From Halobacteriovoraceae bacterium (GTDB lineage Bacteria; Bdellovibrionota; Bacteriovoracia; Bacteriovoracales; Bacteriovoracaceae), in contig JABJPQ010000556.1 in the NCBI GenBank assembly GCA_018663815.1, forward strand, positions 1 through 6,613: a stretch of 6,613 nt of DNA, in the 5' to 3' direction. Position numbers and translations under genes: made by a program. Shown here one piece after another: positions 1 to 4,835 of this stretch (its first letter is position 1; every line of letters begins with the position of its first letter). The notes beneath the pieces are model-generated. The model worked only from the letters and a program-made list of their open reading frames with translations. It did no database searches and was not told where the DNA came from.

Positions 1-80
1 ATCCAAGAAAACTTTTGTTTCTTTGTTAAATTTTAGTTAAACTGGGGGCGAAACGATGATCTCATTTTTAAAGGGGTAAT

Positions 81-668
81 TCACGCAGGCCAGCCGAAGG
101 GACACCTTTGACTGTGATCTAAAATTTGTTTTGCTTTAGTAAATTCCATCGCAGTTGCATGCTCATCAAGAATAGATTCAATAGTTATCAAGTCTTCATG
201 TACTTCTTCTAAAAGCTCAATCGCTTCGTGAAAAACTTTATACTTTTCGCTAATATCTAGGGAGCCTGATTCCGCTAATCCACCAAGAAAGCTACAATAT
301 TCACGTTCTCTAATAGAAACAGCATAGGCCAATTCCTCATTAGAAATAACGCTTAATACAGGTGAAAGTTCTGGCGATTTATCTGTATTTTGAAAGCTGG
401 CCATTTCATTCCAAAGACCAAAGAATTTACTTAGAAACTCCTTGAACTCTTGTTCGTCTTTAAGTTGAATCTCACTTTCAGTACCAATGAGTAAAAGTTC
501 TTCAATGACCCAATTTGGTTGTAAAAACTCAACACCGAGAACAACACCCAAAACAAAGGACTTGATTTCCCATACAGTTAAAGGAACTTCGGCTTTGATT
601 AAGAGTTTCTCAAAGTCTTTATCACCCAAATATTTGCTATCAGATAAGTTGTTAAATGCTTCTTTCAT
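81..668 (-). CDS. Acidic hypothetical protein, faintly UPF0149/YecA-like
   Basis: This is an intact reading frame ending in TGA (195 residues from the ATG at 668). A GTG six codons upstream (686) would give 201 residues. I prefer the ATG because MKEAFNNL is a typical soluble N-terminus and neither start has a Shine-Dalgarno site. The protein is soluble, acidic and mostly helical. Its first half (evP-LTVWEIKSFVLGVVLG, then a W followed by acidic helices) and a later short segment (P-VLSVISNEELA, then a helix ending FLGGLAESG) resemble the layout of UPF0149/YecA-type all-helical proteins, but no diagnostic motif is present. The C-terminus ends in CPFGWPA, with no SEC-C zinc motif. It lies beyond a terminator from the recombinase, so it is probably its own transcription unit. 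The family link is a guess; that it is a real gene is much surer. Confidence 0.7.
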   Translation of the reverse strand: MKEAFNNLSDSKYLGDKDFEKLLIKAEVPLTVWEIKSFVLGVVLGVEFLQPNWVIEELLLIGTESEIQLKDEQEFKEFLSKFFGLWNEMASFQNTDKSPELSPVLSVISNEELAYAVSIREREYCSFLGGLAESGSLDISEKYKVFHEAIELLEEVHEDLITIESILDEHATAMEFTKAKQILDHSQRCPFGWPA

Positions 669-676
669 AATAAGAA

Positions 677-706
677 ATACTAACACTTAGATGAGAAAAA
701 TGTCAC
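677..706 (-). promoter_or_regulatory. Possible promoter of the 195-residue acidic protein
   Basis: On the minus strand, GTGACA (706-701) and TAGTAT (682-677) are separated by 18 bp, a moderate match to a sigma-70 promoter. Transcription would start within a few bases of the ATG at 668, giving a nearly leaderless mRNA, which would explain the missing Shine-Dalgarno site. The match is weak and this is inference. Confidence 0.25.
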
Positions 707-717
707 AGAGTTTTTAG

Positions 718-743
718 AATAAGGGCCATTTCTGGCCCTTATT
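718..743 (-). terminator. Hairpin terminator after the recombinase gene
   Basis: A perfect 11-bp stem (718-728 with 733-743, core AAGGGCCA/TGGCCCTT) encloses a TTTC loop. It starts 8 bp beyond the recombinase stop codon. The sequence after it on the minus strand is only mildly T-rich (TTATTCT), so termination may be incomplete, but position and stem strength support a terminator separating the recombinase from the next gene. Confidence 0.65.
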
Positions 744-750
744 TATAGGT

Positions 751-1566
751 TTATGCTACTTGTCCGTATGTTGGTTGAATTTCAGCCACTGGTTCTTTTA
801 ATGTCGGGAGTGGAGGTAAATCGGGTGGTAATTCTGTATTTGCTAAGTTTTCAGTAACTTTTTTAAGGGTTTCCTCTGGCTCTTTTTCAAAGAATGGGCT
901 TGTCCTGATATCTTCTATCGTTAGATATTTTGGAAGCTTACCATCTCTGAATTCTTCTCTCATTTCTTTTGCTTCTAAGCTGACTGAACCTTGAGAGGTT
1001 TTACATAAAAATGCTGCTTCTCTATACGTAGTACCTCTAACAAGAACTTTGCGTATCATTTCTGATGGCCTCGTCCTTTTTCTACCAATATGTTTTCCAT
1101 TGACCTTTGCCCTTGCTAGTCCTGCCTTTACTCTTTGCACAATCATTTCTCGCTCCATTTGGGCGAGTGCGCCGAGGACAGCGACCAAAGTTTTACCCAT
1201 AATAGTTGAAGTATCAATTTGTTCACTAACACTTGAAAATCTACAATTTTTTGATTCTAAAAACTCTAAACTCTTAAGAAGGTGACTACAAGATCGACTG
1301 AATCGGCTAAAGCTGAAGCATATCAAATGCTTGGCCTTACCTTCTTCAATTTGTTTCATCATATCATTAAGAGCAGGACGACTTGCCTTTGCCCCTGAGA
1401 TACCCTCATCTTTAAATATTTTATATTTTTCAATTCCATTTTGCTTGCAATACTGATGAATAGCATTGCTTTGAGACTCTACTGATTGGTGTAGAGTGCT
1501 GATTCTTAAATATGCAAAAACTTCTCTTATATCATTTTTATCTTCGCTGAAATTGTAGTTTCTTAT
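751..1566 (-). CDS. Small serine recombinase (resolvase/invertase family) with a non-standard start (ATA)
   Basis: This is a site-specific DNA recombinase that cuts through a 5'-phosphoserine bond. Counting from the ATA at 1566 (271 residues), the catalytic domain shows YLRIST at 19-24 with nucleophile Ser23 and Arg21, then DEGISG, an SRFSR motif at 87-91 (Arg88, Arg91), an AQMERE segment at the start of the long E helix (about 135-140), and GRKR at the end of that helix (about 161-164). A helix-turn-helix follows (about 170-199), then a proline-rich tail of about 60 residues. Ser replaces the usual Asp of the DR-x-x-R motif, a known variant. The frame is open back to a TGA at 1608-1606 but contains no ATG, GTG or TTG before codon 69, which lies beyond the active-site serine. 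An AAGGGG sequence (1578-1573) lies 6 nt ahead of the ATA, and this ATA overlaps the TAA of the upstream gene. Either ATA initiates, a -1 frameshift joins it to the upstream protein, or the start was lost by a G-to-A change. Confidence 0.85.
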   Translation of the reverse strand: MRNYNFSEDKNDIREVFAYLRISTLHQSVESQSNAIHQYCKQNGIEKYKIFKDEGISGAKASRPALNDMMKQIEEGKAKHLICFSFSRFSRSCSHLLKSLEFLESKNCRFSSVSEQIDTSTIMGKTLVAVLGALAQMEREMIVQRVKAGLARAKVNGKHIGRKRTRPSEMIRKVLVRGTTYREAAFLCKTSQGSVSLEAKEMREEFRDGKLPKYLTIEDIRTSPFFEKEPEETLKKVTENLANTELPPDLPPLPTLKEPVAEIQPTYGQVA

Positions 1567-1781
1567 AGTTTTCCCCTTGGTTTTGATGTTCCGTAAACTC
1601 TTTCGTCACTTAGATTAAGAGTTGTTCCTGTTAGGCTTTGAGTAAAACCAGTTAGTTTTACGCTACCTTCCTGTGCCTTCTTTGCTGCCGCTAGTTTGAT
1701 CTCAGCCGCAAATAATAAAACTGTTCCGCCAATAAAGGCGATAGAGATAAAGTCATATATTTTTGAAATTATTAAGTTCAT
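1563..1781 (-). CDS. Small single-span membrane protein, unknown function
   Basis: This is a 72-residue protein whose N-terminal third is one hydrophobic segment (about residues 8-30, ISIAFIGGTVLLFAAEIKLAA), followed by a basic and Ser/Thr-rich tail. No family is recognised. The start is well supported: AAAGGA (1794-1789) lies 7 nt before the ATG, inside the end of the regulator gene, whose stop is only 2 nt away. Its TAA (1565-1563) overlaps the ATA where the recombinase frame should begin, and GGGAAAA (1575-1569) just before the stop is a classical -1 slippery heptamer in the correct phase. It may therefore be a separate small membrane partner, or the N-terminal anchor of a 343-residue frameshift product with the recombinase. 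Confidence 0.65.
   Translation of the reverse strand: MNLIISKIYDFISIAFIGGTVLLFAAEIKLAAAKKAQEGSVKLTGFTQSLTGTTLNLSDERVYGTSKPRGKL
1569..1575 (-). promoter_or_regulatory. Candidate -1 frameshift heptamer GGGAAAA
   Basis: In the frame of the 72-residue ORF the sequence reads G GGA AAA, two codons before its stop. Slipping back one base places the ribosome in the recombinase frame, which has no standard start of its own. The heptamer fits the X XXY YYZ rule. No strong downstream pseudoknot or upstream stimulatory Shine-Dalgarno site is evident, so use of this site is unproven. Confidence 0.35.
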
Positions 1782-1783
1782 TC

Positions 1784-2146
1784 TTAAATCCTTTGTTTTG
1801 TGTTGGTTAAAAAGATTTCAGTTAAATCAATGAGAATATTTACTTTGTTCTCATCAAGCTTTTTAATTAAGTTTGATAAAATATCAATTTTTGGAGTTTC
1901 CTCTTTATATAAGCGTACCTTTCCGTAAAATCCCTTCTGAGAACAATTATATAGATTTAATAGTATTTCTAATTGTTCACCTTTTGGAATGTCCATTCTT
2001 CCATTTTCTAGGTGAGATATATAAGAGTCAGATTTTCCAATTTGATAACCTGCTTCTCGCATAGATAAACCACATTCAATTCTAAGCTCTTTTAAAACTC
2101 TGGCCTCATTCGAGGTTTTAACTATTTGGCAACGCTTCTTTTTCAT
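1784..2146 (-). CDS. XRE-family helix-turn-helix transcriptional regulator
   Basis: This is a 120-residue DNA-binding protein. The helix-turn-helix is clear at about residues 27-48 (LSMREAGYQIGKSDSYISHL), followed by ENGRMDIP and a C-terminal helical part (about 85-115) suited to dimerisation. I place the start at the ATG at 2146 (MKKKRC), which has GGAG 8 nt upstream. A start 12 codons earlier (2182) would translate through repeats that look like operators. It is the first clear gene of an operon with the small membrane protein and the recombinase, with only 2 nt between it and the next start. Three GAGAACAA repeats in front of the gene suggest autoregulation. Its targets are not visible from sequence. 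Confidence 0.88.
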   Translation of the reverse strand: MKKKRCQIVKTSNEARVLKELRIECGLSMREAGYQIGKSDSYISHLENGRMDIPKGEQLEILLNLYNCSQKGFYGKVRLYKEETPKIDILSNLIKKLDENKVNILIDLTEIFLTNTKQRI

Positions 2147-2168
2147 AGGGTGGGCTCCATTTTTAAAA

Positions 2169-2208
2169 TTGTTCTCCATCATAAAAAATTTGTTCTCCGT
2201 TTGTTCTC
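2169..2208 (-). promoter_or_regulatory. Three phased GAGAACAA repeats (probable operator) over a possible -10 element
   Basis: On the minus strand GAGAACAA occurs at 2208-2201, 2197-2190 and 2176-2169, with starts 11 and 21 bp apart, so all three lie on one face of the helix. A TATGAT (2183-2178) between them could be the -10 element for the regulator operon. It would start transcription near 2171, 25 bp before the ATG at 2146. No convincing -35 is visible. The repeats are seen directly; their use as operators for the adjacent regulator is inference. Confidence 0.6.
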
Positions 2209-2221
2209 TCTCATTTTGGTT

Positions 2222-2545
2222 CTATGCAACTTCACTTTGCTTAGAATCCTTTGCTTTTGGAGCTTCCCAAGTATCTAATAATTCAGGAAAAAACTCTCTA
2301 GCCTCATGAGAAAATTGGAGAACAATTTTTTCATACCCCTCTAGTGTGGCCCACCAGTTCTGTATAGGCTTATTGAAGAAATGAGTAATGATAATGGGAA
2401 CATACGGTTCGGCGTTACAGAGTTCGTCTAGCAGTTCAGATCGCCCACCAATGGCTGTTTTGGCGACAAAATAAGTAGATGAAAAAGTACCTGGGAGCTT
2501 TAGGAAGAAAGTTTTGATTTTACTCGCGGAAATTTTTTTAAGCAT
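2222..2545 (-). pseudogene. C-terminal part of an unrecognised protein, probably 5'-truncated
   Basis: The first ATG after the upstream repeats gives 107 codons ending in TAG. The last 70 residues look like real protein: ELLDELCNAEPYVPIIITHF, then NWWATLEGYEK, an amphipathic helix, and a charged tail ending KQSEVA. The first 30 residues are a low-complexity reading of AT-rich DNA. The ATG at 2545 has no Shine-Dalgarno site and directly abuts the oligo-T of a terminator. The frame stays open farther right to 2857, but that part reads through two terminator repeats and a tRNA fragment and is surely not coding. I infer the surviving 3' end of a gene whose front was lost when the adjacent tRNA/repeat junction formed. 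I do not recognise the family. Confidence 0.4.
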
Positions 2546-2569
2546 AAAAAAAGGCGCAACTGTGCGGCC
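2546..2569 (-). terminator. Terminator in trailer copy 1
   Basis: On the minus strand a short GC hairpin (TGCG/CGCA plus an outer CC/GG pair, loop CAGT) is followed directly by seven T (2552-2546). A GGCC/GGCC stem just upstream (around 2566-2580) could compete with it. Confidence 0.55.
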
Positions 2570-2655
2570 TCTATGGGCCAGCGACTCAAAAAATGAGCCG
2601 ATATGAAAAATTGTCGAAATGAGCAGAAAAGGTTCTCGCGGATTTGGGTTGGTAG
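2546..2655 (-). repeat. Tandem trailer repeat, copy 1 (distal to the tRNA)
   Basis: This 110-bp unit is homologous to the unit at 2663-2782. Read on the minus strand it begins CTACCA-ACCCAAATCCGCG (same as the end of the tRNA plus its trailer), passes through a 7-bp hairpin (2594-2600 with 2582-2588), and ends in a short terminator with seven T. The first 23 bp on that strand (2655-2633) are identical in the two copies, and the middle has diverged strongly. A third, degenerate CCGCGAG start is visible near 2525-2530. Confidence 0.75.
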
Positions 2656-2662
2656 TTTTGGC

Positions 2663-2686
2663 AAAAAAAGACGCAACTGTGCGACC
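2663..2686 (-). terminator. Terminator in trailer copy 2
   Basis: A CGCA/TGCG stem with loop CAGT is followed by seven T (2669-2663) on the minus strand. The position is what one expects for the terminator of the tRNA transcript. The stem is short, so it is weak by itself. Confidence 0.5.
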
Positions 2687-2782
2687 TCTAGGGCCAGCGA
2701 CCGTGAAAAACGGCCGAATAAAAATTGCTTTGGAAAAAATTGTCAGATTGTGAGAAAGTTTCTCGCGGATTTGGGTTGGTAG
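2663..2782 (-). repeat. Tandem trailer repeat, copy 2 (adjacent to the tRNA fragment)
   Basis: This 120-bp unit is homologous to 2546-2655. Its minus-strand start is the last six bases of the tRNA fragment (CTACCA), so this copy is the natural downstream flank of the tRNA gene. The hairpin at 2698-2704/2710-2716 matches the position of the copy-1 hairpin, but three consecutive base pairs differ, each by changes on both sides. Confidence 0.75.
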
Positions 2783-2821
2783 CGACGGGCAGAGTTGAAC
2801 TGCCGACATCCGGGATATGAA
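2777..2821 (-). pseudogene. 3' half of a tRNA gene (CAT in anticodon-loop position), 5' half absent
   Basis: Read on the minus strand: loop TTCATAT (2821-2815), anticodon-stem 3' strand CCCGG, variable ATGTC, T-stem GGCAG, T-loop TTCAACT, T-stem CTGCC, acceptor CGTCGCT, discriminator A, then encoded CCA (2779-2777). All spacings are those of a standard tRNA, and the T arm pairs perfectly. To the 5' side (2822-2860) there is no matching anticodon-stem strand (TCAGA cannot pair with CCCGG), no D arm and no acceptor partner AGCGACG. The loop bases would give a Met-type (CAT) anticodon if the loop belongs to the tRNA. A displaced tRNA 3' half is the usual scar at the far end of an element integrated at a tRNA anticodon loop by a tyrosine integrase. 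No such integrase is in the window. Confidence 0.75.
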
Positions 2822-2846
2822 TCTGAATCCAAGCAAAGTGTAACAA

Positions 2847-2859
2847 GTGATAATCACTG
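2847..2859. repeat. Palindrome AGTGATAATCACT
   Basis: This is a perfect 13-bp palindrome with a central A, 26 bp from the end of the tRNA fragment, in sequence with no gene. It could be a protein-binding site of the attachment region. Function unknown. Confidence 0.35.
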
Positions 2860-2907
2860 ATAAAAGTGAATAATTTCGATAGTCTACATTATTTTTAACT
2901 TCGTTTC

Positions 2908-2959
2908 TTTTAGGTTTTTTTAGGTCCTTTTAGCAAGGCCGTAACAGACGCGTAACAGA
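2908..2959 (+). repeat. Two sets of helically phased direct repeats (candidate integrase arm sites)
   Basis: TTTTAGG, TTTTAGG and TTTTAGC start at 2908, 2918 and 2928, exactly 10 bp apart. GTAACAGA then starts at 2941 and 2952, 11 bp apart, and a related GTAACAAG lies at 2840. Short phased repeats beside a truncated tRNA fit the arm-type binding sites of a tyrosine-recombinase attachment site. That assignment is inference; the repeats are seen directly. Confidence 0.5.
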
Positions 2960-3054
2960 TGCTCTGGTTAATTGAGCACCAGCATGTTTTTACGGGGATC
3001 ATCTTTGTGTTTACCTCAAGTCGGGTTGTAGTTATTGCATGGGAAGTATTTATA

Positions 3055-3083
3055 TTGAAAATTCGTACCGAATATGGTACAGT
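3055..3083 (+). promoter_or_regulatory. Promoter with palindromic operator for the toxin-antitoxin operon
   Basis: TTGAAA (3055-3060) and TACAGT (3078-3083) are 17 bp apart, a good sigma-70 arrangement. The spacer holds the inverted repeat GTACC-gaatat-GGTAC (3065-3080), which reaches into the -10 element. This is the classical position for repression by the antitoxin or the toxin-antitoxin complex. The ribosome site AAGGAG (3088-3093) follows at once, so the leader is very short. Confidence 0.6.
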
Positions 3084-3102
3084 GACTAAGGAGATAATTT
3101 CA

Positions 3103-3438
3103 ATGAATGAAGTTGAGTGGAACAAGATGGCTTTGAGAGAAGTAAAGGGCTTTCCTGAAGAAGTTAAGAAGGAGCTTGGGTATTTGATATTCAAGTTGCA
3201 AATTGGTGAAAAGCTAGAAATGCCACACTCAAGATGATCGATGACGAGTGTAGGAAGTGGTTGTTGTGAATTAAGAGTGAAGGATAGTGATGGAATTTAT
3301 AGAGTTTTTTACTTTCTAAAGGTTAAGGGAAAAATATTAATCTTTCATGCCTTTCAAAAGAAAGACCAGAAAACACCTAAAAAAGAAATAGAGCTTGGAA
3401 AAAAGAACTTAAGGGAGATGTTGGATGAAAAAAACTAA
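3103..3438 (+). pseudogene. HigB/RelE-like toxin (phage Gp49-like family) interrupted by an in-frame TGA
   Basis: These toxins are mRNA-cleaving enzymes. The frame starts at the ATG at 3103 (MNEVEWNK), with AAGGAG 9 nt upstream. The first 44 residues carry the expected helices (LPeevkkeL-type FPEEVKKELGYL, then KLQIGEKLEMP). Codon 45 is TGA (3235-3237), and the same frame continues without other stops: ELRVKDSDGIYRVFYF, then KILIFHAFQKKDQKTPKKEI, the conserved C-terminal core. Total length with the TGA is 111 codons, normal for the family. The TGA lies in AGATGATCG; removing one GAT gives Ser-Arg-Ser-Met without interruption, so a 3-bp slippage duplication explains it. The ATG at 3241, 3 nt after the stop, could restart translation of the second half. 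The end overlaps the antitoxin start by 14 bp. The toxin is probably inactive unless the TGA is read through, the halves assemble, or the base call is wrong. Confidence 0.85.
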
Positions 3439-3724
3439 AACGATTATAAACAAGACAGCAGATGACTTGGCAGAGTCTCTAGGTCTTAATTCATCTGATG
3501 CCCTAGAGTGGGAAGTAAGATATAGTATTACTAAAAAAATAATTGATACAGCGAAAAAACAAGATCTTTCGGTTACTCAGCTTGCAAAGGACGCAGGAAC
3601 TTCTCGGGGTCGTATAACAAAAATACTAAAGGATGATACATTTGGAATCTCTTTAGATGTTTTACTTAGAGTGTTAGGAGCAACAGGTCAAAAAGTTAAA
3701 CTGAGCTACCTAAAGGCAGCTTAA
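3425..3724 (+). CDS. HigA-like XRE antitoxin
   Basis: This is a 99-residue antitoxin and autoregulator. The helix-turn-helix lies at about 48-68 (LSVTQLAKDAGTSRGRITKI), followed by FGISLDVLLRVLGATGQKVKL, the C-terminal strand-forming part typical of the HTH antitoxins paired with Gp49-like toxins. The start at 3425 has AAGGGAG 7 nt upstream and overlaps the toxin by 14 bp. Toxin-first order with overlap is the usual HigBA arrangement. It should bind the palindrome in the operon promoter. The gene is intact although the toxin is broken, as expected if a toxin is inactivated while its antitoxin is kept. Confidence 0.9.
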   Translation: MKKTKTIINKTADDLAESLGLNSSDALEWEVRYSITKKIIDTAKKQDLSVTQLAKDAGTSRGRITKILKDDTFGISLDVLLRVLGATGQKVKLSYLKAA

Positions 3725-3945
3725 ACTGATCACTCATCTAGTAATAAAAATTAAATTAAAGTTTCATTGCAGCTGCACCAAGTATAGATATTTACCATAT
3801 AAAGACTAAAGGCTACTGGTCAATTTTAAAAATATGAAGGTATAAGTAAAGTTTATATCTTAATTATTATTAAGCAATAAATGACGAGTAGAGTTGTATT
3901 CTTAGTATCTTTCGCTATTTTTTATATTAAAAATTATCCTAAATA

Positions 3946-3974
3946 TTGTAATTTACTATTTATTTTCCTAGTAT
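3946..3974 (+). promoter_or_regulatory. Likely promoter of the 258-residue secreted protein
   Basis: TTGTAA (3946-3951) and TAGTAT (3969-3974) lie 17 bp apart in very AT-rich DNA, with the start codon 27 bp downstream. In the preceding 3725-3945 I see no gene, only a TGCAGCTGCA palindrome (3768-3777) and a small AT hairpin (3859-3874). Confidence 0.4.
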
Positions 3975-4001
3975 TTATTCAAATTTAACTGAGAGAGAAA
4001 A

Positions 4002-4778
4002 ATGAAATCGATACTTTTCCTATTCGTACTATTATCAGGCAAGTATATTTTTGCCAATCCTAAGTGCATAAATACTTCTATCAAACAGCTTTGTGTATCG
4101 AATACTGGATATTATGAGCTAGCTCCTAAAAATTGGCGTCCTTCTATATTTATATTGTCAAAGTTAGAAGAATTGCCAAATAAGCAAATTAAAATTGTGT
4201 TAATTTCTCCCTATGTCGATCCCGTTTTTTATGAAGGCGATAAAGAGGAATTTGCCAAATATTTTCATAAAACATTAGATAACAATAATTGTATAAATAA
4301 TAATATCTGCGTCGATAGGTTATTTGAGATTGAGGAAATCTCAACCGATATAGCAAAATCAAGTAGCTATATGTATCAACTTGAAAACATCAATCGTTTC
4401 GAAGATGACTTCGTAAGTTTGTTCTTTGAACATCGGCCAATACAGCAAACCAACTATCCACACATTACCGCGAAGTATTTGTTTGGCAAGAGATCAGATG
4501 TTATGAAAAAGATCTATATAATTGAAAGTGAAAAGCTTCAGTGTACATCTTTAAAAGATAAAACGTTATGTCTTAAAGACTTAGGAAAGCTAAAATTTGC
4601 AAATGAGAAATGTATTTACCGAATAGTTGAAATAGCTGAGTATATGGATAATGGTGTAGAACTCCAGTTTTATTTAGCAAATGAACATTATAAAACTTGT
4701 GAGCATTTTTATAAAATAATAAATAGAAAAGAAAAAGCTTTTTCATTTTTTATACAAAAAGTAATTATAAATATTTAA
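4002..4778 (+). CDS. Secreted Cys-rich protein of unknown function
   Basis: This is a 258-residue exported protein. A signal peptide is clear: MKSILFLFVLLSGKYIFA, with cleavage likely after Ala18 before NPKC. There is no lipobox Cys at +1. The mature part has eight Cys arranged in pairs: CINTSIKQLC near the N-terminus, CINNNIC in the middle, CTSLKDKTLC in the second half, then two single Cys. The first and third pairs share C-x8-C followed by a hydrophobic residue and polar turns, suggesting two related modules with disulphides formed outside the cytoplasm. No catalytic motif or family is recognised. The ribosome site is weak (GAGAG 6 nt before the ATG). It has its own likely promoter and is followed by a UUCG-loop terminator, so it is monocistronic. 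Codon use is very AT-rich, like the next gene. Confidence 0.85.
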   Translation: MKSILFLFVLLSGKYIFANPKCINTSIKQLCVSNTGYYELAPKNWRPSIFILSKLEELPNKQIKIVLISPYVDPVFYEGDKEEFAKYFHKTLDNNNCINNNICVDRLFEIEEISTDIAKSSSYMYQLENINRFEDDFVSLFFEHRPIQQTNYPHITAKYLFGKRSDVMKKIYIIESEKLQCTSLKDKTLCLKDLGKLKFANEKCIYRIVEIAEYMDNGVELQFYLANEHYKTCEHFYKIINRKEKAFSFFIQKVIINI

Positions 4779-4811
4779 AAGCATCTCTCTCCATCTCCCG
4801 TAAAATAAGGA

Positions 4812-4835
4812 TTAAAGGCTATTCGTAGCTTTTAA
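4812..4835. terminator. UUCG-loop hairpin, likely terminator (possibly bidirectional)
   Basis: A 10-bp stem (4812-4821 with 4826-4835, one G-U wobble) closes a TTCG tetraloop and includes TTTT on the plus strand, 33 bp after the stop of the secreted-protein gene. The same hairpin lies at the end of a weak minus-strand frame, so it could serve both directions. Confidence 0.6.

Noticed and set aside
2546..2857. Reading frame open across the tandem repeats and tRNA fragment, giving a 211-residue protein with the 107-codon ORF
   Set aside because: It translates a tRNA half, two terminators and hairpins, and has no ribosome site; the openness is coincidental.
2959..3102. N-terminal extension of the toxin to the ATG at 2959
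   Set aside because: It would translate the promoter and operator; the ATG at 3103 has a strong AAGGAG site and fits the family length.
2910..3194. 94-codon minus-strand ORF
   Set aside because: Antisense to the toxin gene and its promoter; low-complexity translation with no start signals.
3235..3237. TGA recoding (Trp or Gly) to read through the toxin
   Set aside because: TGA is the natural stop of the 81-668 gene, and a 3-bp duplication explains the site more simply.
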